Assembly: GCF_018449575.1 (NCBI RefSeq)
Contig: NZ_JAAVUT010000006.1
Location: 1 to 64,000, forward strand
Reading direction: 5' to 3'
Source of the DNA: Sodalis sp. dw_96
GTDB taxonomy: Bacteria; Pseudomonadota; Gammaproteobacteria; Enterobacterales; Enterobacteriaceae
DNA length: 64,000 nucleotides
Of the stretch, positions 56,793 through 64,000 are shown in pieces (the first letter of the stretch is position 1; each line of letters starts with the position of its first letter). The notes beneath the pieces were generated by a model. It did no database searches, was not told the DNA's origin, and saw nothing but the letters and a program-made list of their open reading frames with translations. Made by a program: the position numbers and the translations under genes.

Positions 56793-58331
56793 ATGGCTCA
56801 CAATCCCCCCTTAAGCCGGCTGATACCCGGCGAATATGGTTACCCGCTTGAACTGAAACCACGCTACAACAATTTTATCGGCGGTGAATGGGTGGCGCCG
56901 GTCAACGGCGAATATTTTGTCAATCTGACGCCGGTAACCGGCCAGCCGCTGTGCGAAATTGCCAGCTCCAGTCCCGGCGATATCGATTTGGCCCTGGATG
57001 CGGCTCATAAAGCCAAAGCGGAATGGGGCGGTATGTCGATACAAAACCGCGCCGCCATTCTTCATCGCATCGCCGATCGCATGGAGCAGAACGTTGAATT
57101 ACTGGCGGCGGTGGAAACCTGGGATAACGGCAAGCCTATCCGCGAAACCAGCGGTGCGGATGTGCCGCTGGCTATCGATCATTTCCGTTATTTCGCCTCG
57201 TGTATCCGTGCGCAGGAAGGCGGCATCAGTGAAATTGACGGCGATACCGTCGCATATCATTTTCATGAACCCCTGGGGGTCGTTGCCCAGATTATTCCGT
57301 GGAATTTCCCGCTGCTGATGGCCTGCTGGAAAATGGCGCCGGCCCTGGCGGCGGGCAACTGCATCGTGTTGAAGCCGGCTAAATTGACGCCTCTGTCGGT
57401 GCTGGTGATGATGGAGCTGATTCAGGATTTGCTGCCGGCCGGGGTCATCAATGTGGTGAACGGCGCAGGCGGTGAAATCGGCGAATACCTCGCCACCTCG
57501 AAACGCATCGCCAAGGTGGCGTTTACCGGCTCCACCGAAGTGGGGCAGCAAATCATGAGTTATGCCTCGCGGAATGTGATTCCGGTGACTTTGGAGCTGG
57601 GGGGCAAATCGCCGAATATCTTTTTTGCCGATGTAATGGCGAAAGAAGACGCCTTCTTTGATAAAGCCCTGGAGGGATTCGCCCTGTTCGCGTTCAATCA
57701 GGGTGAAGTCTGTACCTGTCCAAGCCGGGCGCTGGTGCAGGAATCCATTTACGAACGCTTTATGGAGCGGGCGGTGAAACGGGTCGAGGCAATCCGCAGC
57801 GGCAACCCCCTTGATGCCCGTACCATGATGGGGGCGCAGGTTTCATTGGGGCAAATGGATACCATCCTGAATTATATCGCTATCGGTAAAAAAGAGGGGG
57901 CGGAAGTCCTGACCGGTGGCCGGCGTAAAGCCATGGACGGGGATCTGGCCGAAGGCTATTACCTTGAACCCACCATTCTGTTTGGTAAAAACAGCATGCG
58001 GGTATTCCAGGAGGAAATCTTCGGGCCGGTACTGTCGGTCACCACCTTCAAGGATATGGACGAGGCGCTGGCGCTGGCCAATGATACCGATTACGGGCTG
58101 GGTGCCGGCGTATGGAGCCGCGACGGCAATATCGCTTATAAGATGGGCCGCGGGATCCAGGCCGGCCGGGTCTGGACCAATTGCTATCATGCCTATCCCG
58201 CCCATGCCGCCTTCGGCGGTTATAAACAATCCGGTATCGGCCGCGAGACCCATAAAATGATGCTGGAGCACTATCAGCAGACCAAATGCCTGCTGGTAAG
58301 CTACTCCGATCAGCCTATGGGGCTGTTTTAG
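56793..58331 (+). CDS. aldB: Aldehyde dehydrogenase AldB
   Basis: This 512-residue enzyme contains [20 protein letters not shown], the catalytic Glu in [14 protein letters not shown], the catalytic Cys in [13 protein letters not shown] and the C-terminal [20 protein letters not shown], as in E. coli AldB. It oxidises acetaldehyde and related aldehydes with NADP. It stands alone after yibF. Confidence 0.96.
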   Translation: MAHNPPLSRLIPGEYGYPLELKPRYNNFIGGEWVAPVNGEYFVNLTPVTGQPLCEIASSSPGDIDLALDAAHKAKAEWGGMSIQNRAAILHRIADRMEQNVELLAAVETWDNGKPIRETSGADVPLAIDHFRYFASCIRAQEGGISEIDGDTVAYHFHEPLGVVAQIIPWNFPLLMACWKMAPALAAGNCIVLKPAKLTPLSVLVMMELIQDLLPAGVINVVNGAGGEIGEYLATSKRIAKVAFTGSTEVGQQIMSYASRNVIPVTLELGGKSPNIFFADVMAKEDAFFDKALEGFALFAFNQGEVCTCPSRALVQESIYERFMERAVKRVEAIRSGNPLDARTMMGAQVSLGQMDTILNYIAIGKKEGAEVLTGGRRKAMDGDLAEGYYLEPTILFGKNSMRVFQEEIFGPVLSVTTFKDMDEALALANDTDYGLGAGVWSRDGNIAYKMGRGIQAGRVWTNCYHAYPAHAAFGGYKQSGIGRETHKMMLEHYQQTKCLLVSYSDQPMGLF

Positions 58332-58452
58332 CAATAATGAGTAATGTGGGTTGCTGACAAACAGTCTGGGGGCTCAAGAGGTGGGGCAGGATGATAGAGG
58401 ATCAAACCGTCCGCGCCAGGGATGGCGCGGATCGAGCCTCCATGGACGGCAT

Positions 58453-59697
58453 CTAATGCGCCGCGGTGGGCAATGACGTCAGCGTCGAGGCGCGGTGGCG
58501 AATAAAGACCCGCACCAGCACATACCAGCCCAGCACGCTCAGCAGATTGAACAGATTGAATAATCTGCTGCCGCCCTGTTCATAAAGGGCTCTAGCCAGC
58601 TCAATGCCCAAGGTATACACCACCATATTCAACATGCCCACCGCCGCCGAGACGGTGCCTTTGCTCATGGAGCTGGAGAAAAGCGTCAGACGATACAGAC
58701 CGGCATTGGCGATGCCGATACCGAACGCATACAGGCTCAAACCGGCGGTCATCCAGAGATAGGCGTCAGGGGACCACAGGGTCGCCATGGCAGCCAGCGC
58801 AAGCCCGCCGATAATCGGCGCGACGCCAAGTTTGATAAGCCTGTCCACGGTACGCCCGCCGCTTAACCGGGCCAAGGTGAGGTTACCGAGAATCAGCGCG
58901 CCGAATATCGGCATTTGCAGCATGCCGTATTCCATCGGCGTCAGCCCCTGATCCGCCATTAATATCACCGGCGACTGCGCCAGCCAGGCGAGCAGCGGCA
59001 GGCAGGCCAAACCGATGGCCATGGCGCCATAGAGGAATTGGCGGTTGGTCAGTACCCTTTTATAATCCTGCCACAGGCCCGCGGGAGATAACGATTCGCC
59101 AATGCGTGAAGCGGTTTCCGGCATCGCGCGCCATAGCCCCGCCAGGGCAATAGCCGCCAGCACGGCGAATAAGATGAACATCATCTGCCAGGAGGCGAAC
59201 CGGATAATGAGGGAACCGGCCAGCGGGCCCAGCAAAGGTGCTATCAGCGCGACATTGGCCATCAGCGCGGTGATTTTGATGCAAACCGACTCCTCATAAG
59301 ACTCCTGAATCGTTGCATAACCTACCGCGCCGATAAAACACAGACCAATGCCCTGCAAAAAACGCAGCGCCATAAATTGTTCAATGGTGTTCACCAGCAG
59401 GATGCCCAGGCAGGCGGCGATAAAAAACAGCACGCCCGCCAGCATGACCGGACGGCGTCCGCGACGATCCGACAGCGGTCCTAATAGCCATTGCAGCACT
59501 ATACCGCCGGCCAGATAGGCCGTCATTGAGGTGGGAACCCACTCACGTCCGGCATTAAATGACCCGATCACCGCCATCATACCGGGTTGAATCATGTCGT
59601 TGGCGATATAAACCGCAAATTCGAACAGTACGAGGCATAACGGGAACAACAACGCCCGCCGGCCGAGACGGGTGGCAGGGGAAAATGCTTTTTGCAT
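58453..59697 (-). CDS. mdfA: Multidrug efflux MFS transporter MdfA
   Basis: This 414-residue protein with 12 membrane segments opens [12 protein letters not shown]-type ([20 protein letters not shown]) with the acidic Glu of the first helix (E26 in [16 protein letters not shown]) that binds cationic drugs in Mdf[21 protein letters not shown] is motif A. It exports drugs and alkali cations by proton exchange. Confidence 0.93.
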   Translation of the reverse strand: MQKAFSPATRLGRRALLFPLCLVLFEFAVYIANDMIQPGMMAVIGSFNAGREWVPTSMTAYLAGGIVLQWLLGPLSDRRGRRPVMLAGVLFFIAACLGILLVNTIEQFMALRFLQGIGLCFIGAVGYATIQESYEESVCIKITALMANVALIAPLLGPLAGSLIIRFASWQMMFILFAVLAAIALAGLWRAMPETASRIGESLSPAGLWQDYKRVLTNRQFLYGAMAIGLACLPLLAWLAQSPVILMADQGLTPMEYGMLQMPIFGALILGNLTLARLSGGRTVDRLIKLGVAPIIGGLALAAMATLWSPDAYLWMTAGLSLYAFGIGIANAGLYRLTLFSSSMSKGTVSAAVGMLNMVVYTLGIELARALYEQGGSRLFNLFNLLSVLGWYVLVRVFIRHRASTLTSLPTAAH

Positions 59698-59830
59698 AAA
59701 CTAACCAATTGTATTTAAACTAAAAAATAAATAATCCCAGCAGCATGAAGGTATCTGGCTGGCTATTTTGCAGACAATTTATGCCATAAGCAACCCTAAG
59801 ATGGTGTATCAGCACAATCCGGCCGTGGTT

Positions 59831-59890
59831 TACACCCTTCATCTTTCGAGCTTGCCGCCGTGCTGCAACTCGAAATCTATTGGGTATATA
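59831..59890. repeat. Enterobacterial palindromic repeat (MITE-like), short copy
   Basis: TACACCCTTCATCTTTCGAG at one end and CTGCAACTCGAAATCTATTG then GGTATATA at the other form an imperfect inverted repeat of 60 bp, matching the ends of the long copy at 38567. It lies between mdfA and wecH. Confidence 0.75.
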
Positions 59891-59968
59891 TTGTGTAATG
59901 TCGCTGAGTTTTATAGCCTATTTTTAATATAACAGGTCAAATGCAATGAATGCCGAACGGGGAAAAGG

Positions 59969-60979
59969 ATGATAACCGAGAACAGTGTAGAAAGATTCCA
60001 TTGGATTGATAACCTCCGTGCCACGGCCTGTCTTATGGTGATAATGATTCATACCACCTCTTTTTATGTCACCCATGGCCTGAGGGTAGGTGAATATAAT
60101 TGGTTAATGGCTAATGTGCTGAATTCAGCCTCGCGGGTGTCCGTTCCGCTTTTTTTTATGATTTCCGGGTTTCTTTTTTTTGGTGAGAGGCATGCCGGTA
60201 AAAAGCACTTTCTTCGCATCCTATGCTGCGTGCTGTTTTATAGCATTATTTCTCTGATTTATATGCATTTTTTTACGTCAATCAATGCCCCTGAGGCGTT
60301 GAGGGGGATGTTTCAGAAGCCGATATTTTTTCATCTGTGGTTTTTTTATGCCTTGATCATCATCTATCTTCTCTCACCTCTTGTTCGTATAAAGCCCGTC
60401 TCGGCGGGATGTTTAATCGCGGTTATCCTGCTGTTGGGCGTGCTGGCCAATCCCAATACCGATGCGGTTAATATAGGCAAGGTGAACGTATTGCCGCTCA
60501 ACCTCTATATCAGCGGTGATGCGTTTTATTATGTTTTGTATGCCATGTTAGGGCGCGCCATCGGCATGATGGACATTCAGTGTAAATTTATTTCCTATGC
60601 GATGGCGCTGCTCTTTTTGCTGGCGGTAGCTTTAATAGCCCTAGGCACGAAAAGGCAATTGATCATTAACGGAGAATACGCCGAGACCTATTATGTTTAT
60701 TGCGGACCCCTGGTGTTTATTGCCGCCGCCAGCCTGTTCATTTTTTTCAAGCAGGTTTTCAACCACCCGCCGGTTCTGCCGTTACGATTGATTTCACACT
60801 ACTCGCTGGGCATTTATGGTTTCCACGCGTTTTTTATTAATTTTGCCCGTACTCATAACGTCGATAACAAGGCGTTTCCGCTGTTCGATATTCCGGTGCT
60901 GTTTGCCGTGACCCTGGGGTGCAGCTTGTTATTGGCGGCGGGATTGGGGAAAATCGATAAACACCGCTGGGTGAGCTGA
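59969..60979 (+). CDS. wecH: O-acetyltransferase WecH (acyltransferase 3 family)
   Basis: This 336-residue membrane protein has about ten segments. The N-terminus RFHWIDNLRATACLMVIMIH has the family R-x10-H motif, followed by VSVPLFFMISGFLFF and HLWFFYALIIIYLLSPLV. It resembles E. coli WecH/YiaH, which adds O-acetyl groups to enterobacterial common antigen. Confidence 0.85.
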   Translation: MITENSVERFHWIDNLRATACLMVIMIHTTSFYVTHGLRVGEYNWLMANVLNSASRVSVPLFFMISGFLFFGERHAGKKHFLRILCCVLFYSIISLIYMHFFTSINAPEALRGMFQKPIFFHLWFFYALIIIYLLSPLVRIKPVSAGCLIAVILLLGVLANPNTDAVNIGKVNVLPLNLYISGDAFYYVLYAMLGRAIGMMDIQCKFISYAMALLFLLAVALIALGTKRQLIINGEYAETYYVYCGPLVFIAAASLFIFFKQVFNHPPVLPLRLISHYSLGIYGFHAFFINFARTHNVDNKAFPLFDIPVLFAVTLGCSLLLAAGLGKIDKHRWVS

Positions 60980-60990
60980 TTTATCCCGCC

Positions 60991-61905
60991 TCAGGTGTTC
61001 CAGCGCAGCTGTGCCCGGCGCAGCTGCCGGCTGGATGAGAACCCGGCGGCCAGAGCCGATTTCTCTATCCCCATGCCCTGTTGCAAGCGCTGCCGCGCCA
61101 CCGCTAATTTCAACTGCTCGTGGTATTCCCTGACGCTAAGTCCCAAATGCTCGCGGAATAAACGAGTCAGGTGGCGGCTGCTCATAAACACCTGCCGGGC
61201 CAAATCTTCCAGCTGCCATTCGGCTTCCGGCTCATGGGCCAGGATATCCTGCGCCCGATGCACCGCCGGATGAAGGTGATTGCGATAGCGCAGCCAGGGG
61301 GACAGTTGCGGATCGTCGCCGCCGCGGCGGAAAAAAACCACCATTTCACGGGCGACCGACATCGCCTGCTGCGCACTCACGTACTTACTCACCAGATAAA
61401 GGGCCAAATCAATGCCGGCGGTAATGCCGGCGCTGGTGAAGATGCCGCGATCCTCGACATAAATCCGGTTATCTTTCACCAATGCGGCGGGTGCCTGCTG
61501 TCGCAGCCGCTCCAGGACGTCATGATGGGTGGTACAGCGATAGCCGTCCAACAATCCTGCCCGGCCGGCCAGCAATGCGCCGGAGCAAACGCAAACCAGC
61601 GACCAGCGTCGGGACACAACCTGCTGCCGGTTCGCCTGCAGCCATTGTTGAGCTTCCAGGGCGGGCGCGCTGTCCAACTGGTGTCGGGAATCCGTCACGC
61701 CGGGTATCAGCAAGATACTGTCGGCGGGCAAATCCGCCGGTATGGGCGCGATGTGCCCCACCGTCAGACCCACCGATGTCACAGCCTCTTCCCGCGGGCC
61801 GATATAATGCAATCTAAAGGCGCCGGATAGGGCCAACACCTCCGCCGGCCCGGTCAGATCCAGCGCCATGGTTTGCGGTAATACCAGAAAATAGACATGG
61901 CGCAT
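60991..61905 (-). CDS. GlxA-type AraC family transcriptional regulator
   Basis: The start is MRHVYFLVLPQTMALDLTGP at 61905. The 304-residue protein has a DJ-1/PfpI-like N-terminal domain with C in VCVCSGALLAGRAGLLDG and a C-terminal AraC double HTH (LARQVFMSSRHLTRLFREHL, VARQRLQQGMGIEKSALAAG). It follows a cysteine hydrolase gene closely on the same strand, and probably regulates it. The ligand is unknown. Confidence 0.9.
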   Translation of the reverse strand: MRHVYFLVLPQTMALDLTGPAEVLALSGAFRLHYIGPREEAVTSVGLTVGHIAPIPADLPADSILLIPGVTDSRHQLDSAPALEAQQWLQANRQQVVSRRWSLVCVCSGALLAGRAGLLDGYRCTTHHDVLERLRQQAPAALVKDNRIYVEDRGIFTSAGITAGIDLALYLVSKYVSAQQAMSVAREMVVFFRRGGDDPQLSPWLRYRNHLHPAVHRAQDILAHEPEAEWQLEDLARQVFMSSRHLTRLFREHLGLSVREYHEQLKLAVARQRLQQGMGIEKSALAAGFSSSRQLRRAQLRWNT

Positions 61906-61928
61906 GTGTGTTCCCTCGGTGGCCGGCG

Positions 61929-62480
61929 CTAACCTTCCGCGGCTAAATCCGCCAGGCATCCGGATACGTCGCGGATAGCGGCGAAACGATCTATCAATAC
62001 GGTTTCGGTATGAAATTTAAGCTCGGCGCTGCTGACGGTCCGACCGGCATGGGTCATGGGGAATGTCAGGGTTGCCTCGGTCACGAAGGTGACCCGATAC
62101 CCCAGATCGGAGGCAACCCGCGTGGTGGTCTCGCAACATTGTTCGGTGCGCAGCCCGGCGATAATGAGATGTTCAACCTGCCGTTCCTGTAGCCAGGCAT
62201 GTAAACCCGACTCGGTAAGGGCATTATGCACATGTTTATAGACCGTGACATCTGCCGTATGGGTTAAAAAAGGGAGTCGGGTCACTAAACCTGACTCCAG
62301 ATTGAAAGGCCACTCGCCGTCGTCGTGAAAAATATCCACCAACAGCGCGCCCTGCCGGCGGCAACCCTCTATCAGCGCCGTCAGCGCCTGTTTAAAAGGG
62401 GGTAAATCCGCCTCGGACCAAAAGGGACGGTGCAGGAAAGATGCCTGGACATCGATGATCAATAATGCGCTCTGTGCCAT
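61929..62480 (-). CDS. Cysteine hydrolase (isochorismatase-like)
   Basis: The start is MAQSALLIIDVQASFLHRPF at 62480, preceded by AGAGGAG; the longer frame adds no family sequence. The 183-residue protein has catalytic Asp (D10 in LLIIDVQ), Lys in DVTVYKHVHNALTES and Cys in IIAGLRTEQCCETTTR. Family members hydrolyse isochorismate, nicotinamide or related amides. The substrate here is unknown. It lies directly upstream of the GlxA-type regulator. Confidence 0.88.
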   Translation of the reverse strand: MAQSALLIIDVQASFLHRPFWSEADLPPFKQALTALIEGCRRQGALLVDIFHDDGEWPFNLESGLVTRLPFLTHTADVTVYKHVHNALTESGLHAWLQERQVEHLIIAGLRTEQCCETTTRVASDLGYRVTFVTEATLTFPMTHAGRTVSSAELKFHTETVLIDRFAAIRDVSGCLADLAAEG

Positions 62481-62784
62481 TTCCGGACTCCTCTGGTTAA
62501 CTGTGGAGTCATAGTGCTCCGGGGCCTGGTGAAATGACAGGTCAAAACAGGACATCATTAGGGCGATTTGGGACAGTTTCAGACAAGTCTGTCAGGGCGA
62601 GATGATTGATTTAGGGTAAATCCGGTAAGGATGATATGAGCGGAGTTGGGGTAATTCTGGCAAGGTGATATGAGAGAGGCGAAAAAAAGCCTGTCGGGTT
62701 CATGTGGGGCAGGCAAAGTAAAGCCCGGTTTGCCCCTGATAGCCGGACGTCGCCGGCCATCAGGGGCGGGGCCCTTCATCAGGT

Positions 62785-63141
62785 TTAGGTTTCTGTCCAG
62801 ACTCCCAGAATATAGCCTTCGGGATCTTTGAAATGCAGCCGCTGCCCGCCGGGAAAGGCGAATATAGGCTTAACGATTTCAGCCCCGGCAGCCTGTAGCT
62901 TTTTCTGGGTTTCCACGAGATCCTTGGCATAAAAAATCACCAAGGGTCCTCCTGCCGGGGTTATGGCCTCAGTACTGGTAAATCCGCCGGTAATGCGGCC
63001 GTCGGAAAATTCGGTATAGGTTGGGCCGTAATCGGTAAAGAGCCAGCCAAACACCGCGCCGTAGAATTTTTTAGCGCGAGGTATGTCGCTGACATTGAAT
63101 TCAACGTAGTCCACCTGCCCGTTGGCGCCGATCTCTTTCAT
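62785..63141 (-). CDS. VOC family (glyoxalase/bleomycin resistance-like) protein
   Basis: This 118-residue protein contains VDYVEFNVSDIPRAKKFYGA, VFGWLFTDYGPTYTEFSDG and FAFPGGQRLHFKDPEGYILG, the beta-alpha-beta-beta-beta pattern of VOC proteins. The metal ligand Glu is in VEFNVSD. The substrate is unknown. It is a single gene. Confidence 0.88.
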   Translation of the reverse strand: MKEIGANGQVDYVEFNVSDIPRAKKFYGAVFGWLFTDYGPTYTEFSDGRITGGFTSTEAITPAGGPLVIFYAKDLVETQKKLQAAGAEIVKPIFAFPGGQRLHFKDPEGYILGVWTET

Positions 63142-63512
63142 TGTCGTCTCCTCTGTTGCATTGCCATGCCATAAGTATGGTCCACCGGAGCTCAGTTAGC
63201 CGGTCAGTAAAACAAAAAAGCATTTCCTGGCGCTGCAAGCCGTGTTCTTAAGCTGCAAACATATGCATGAGGGCAGATTGATAAAAATTAAGTTAATAAC
63301 CGTATTATTTAAAATAAAAGTAATTAGTTAGTTGCTTAAGAATATAAATACTTAATGTAGATTGATCATTAACTTTATAATGTTTTATTATCGATAGTCG
63401 TCCAACTGCCAGTCCTAGCCTATACTTTTAGCCAACGGCGTTTTTTGGAAGCGTTTTTTTCAAGGTAACAAAAATTTCCCACGAGGTTAGCTGAAATTTG
63501 ATAGGAGCTACT
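63142..63512. other. Intergenic region
   Basis: About 370 bases, AT-rich in the middle (63270-63390). They presumably carry promoters of the divergent VOC and hypothetical genes. Nothing else was recognised. Confidence 0.35.
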
Positions 63513-63908
63513 ATGCTGAGCGTCACTGAGGTAGTGGACCGTTTGTCCGCTTGTTTTAAATGTCAATCGGAAGGCAAACCGGCCGCGGACAGCGGGCAAA
63601 AAATCAAACCGGCCAACGTGAATAAAGTGGTGAATATTACTATTTCACCTTCTTCCCCCGCCATATCCCCTTCGCCTTCCCAGCATGATGCAGCGGTTAA
63701 TTCCGATTATAGCGAAATCACCGTGCAGGGTCGCAAATCGACGCGAAATCATTCCGTCAGTTTTGCAAATGAGGTGGTGGTTGATCAGCCTCTACGCCCT
63801 GCGCGGCTTCAGCTAAAAAAAGTCACCTGCGTTGTTAATCGAGAAGTCGCGAGACCACAGACGCCTTTGCCGGAAAGGAAGAATAATTTATCGCTGAGTA
63901 AAGAATAA
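63513..63908 (+). CDS. Hypothetical protein, Ser/Pro-rich
   Basis: The ATG at 63513 follows TAGGAG. The 131-residue product starts MLSVTEVVDRLSACFKCQSE. It has a low-complexity central part (ISPSSPAISPSPSQ) and a basic C-terminal half (RPARLQLKKVTCVVNREVAR). There is no signal peptide or membrane segment. I do not recognise a family. The disordered N-terminus would be compatible with a secreted effector, but no chaperone or secretion gene is nearby. Confidence 0.55.
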   Translation: MLSVTEVVDRLSACFKCQSEGKPAADSGQKIKPANVNKVVNITISPSSPAISPSPSQHDAAVNSDYSEITVQGRKSTRNHSVSFANEVVVDQPLRPARLQLKKVTCVVNREVARPQTPLPERKNNLSLSKE

Positions 63909-64000
63909 ATAATTTGAGTATATATTAAATTGGTGATAGCCCAGGCTGATGCCTTTGTCTTAGGGTATTTAATATGATTGAGACGAAGAGCCTGCTAAAT

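Overview
This window is a piece of an Enterobacterales chromosome. The conserved backbone includes rnpA-rpmH-dnaA-dnaN-recF-gyrB, mnmE-yidC-yidD, yidA, yidQ, ibpA/ibpB, avtA, ghrB, glyQ/glyS, yiaF, mtlA/mtlD/mtlR, sodA, fdhD, yibF, aldB, mdfA and wecH. All read close to the E. coli proteins, but the order differs from E. coli in a way that fits the Pectobacteriaceae/Bruguierivoracaceae (Sodalis-like) side of the order. That placement is an inference. No tRNA, rRNA or CRISPR array was seen.

Positions 1 to about 16525 are an accessory region, probably an island at the 3' end of mnmE, the site also used by SGI1-type islands. Next to mnmE lie a P4-type tyrosine integrase (14974-16206) and a leader with six TGTCCAT boxes. 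Inward come an arginase-family gene, a RepA-like AAA ATPase, a second integrase-like gene with a long structured leader, and a run of putative defence and toxin-antitoxin modules. These modules are a minus-strand operon of sce7726-like nuclease, sce7725-like protein and RES-domain protein; a DUF5343/TIGR02391 pair; a ParD/ParE pair whose antitoxin has lost its start codon; and an Rpn nuclease with a nested small reading frame. There are also divergent XRE/Ner-like regulators, a TetR-controlled DoxX/DUF4267 membrane pair and a broken rhuM gene.

Positions 16526-28937 are replication and RNA-processing housekeeping genes. On the minus strand are rpmH-rnpA-yidD-yidC and mnmE. On the plus strand are dnaA-dnaN-recF-gyrB. 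The 1 kb gap between gyrB and yidA holds a candidate small RNA and a small ORF with a good ribosome-binding site. A low-GC patch at 29125-30899 carries two paralogous proteins, each with two helix-turn-helix repeats, which I do not recognise.

Positions 31272-46934 hold a FGGY sugar kinase, yidQ, heat-shock genes ibpA and ibpB behind ROSE-type RNA thermometers, avtA, and a 2-ketogluconate cluster (ptxS-like repressor, kguE, kguT, ghrB/kguD) without its kinase. These are followed by yiaC, glyQS and yiaF. Four copies of an enterobacterial palindromic repeat lie in intergenic regions, one of them between ibpA and ibpB.

Positions 47540-63908 hold the mannitol operon behind four CRP-like sites, then sodA, fdhD, a LysR/SDR divergent pair, a DcrB-like exported protein, yibF, aldB, mdfA, wecH, a GlxA-type regulator with a cysteine hydrolase, a VOC protein and an unrecognised small protein at the right edge.
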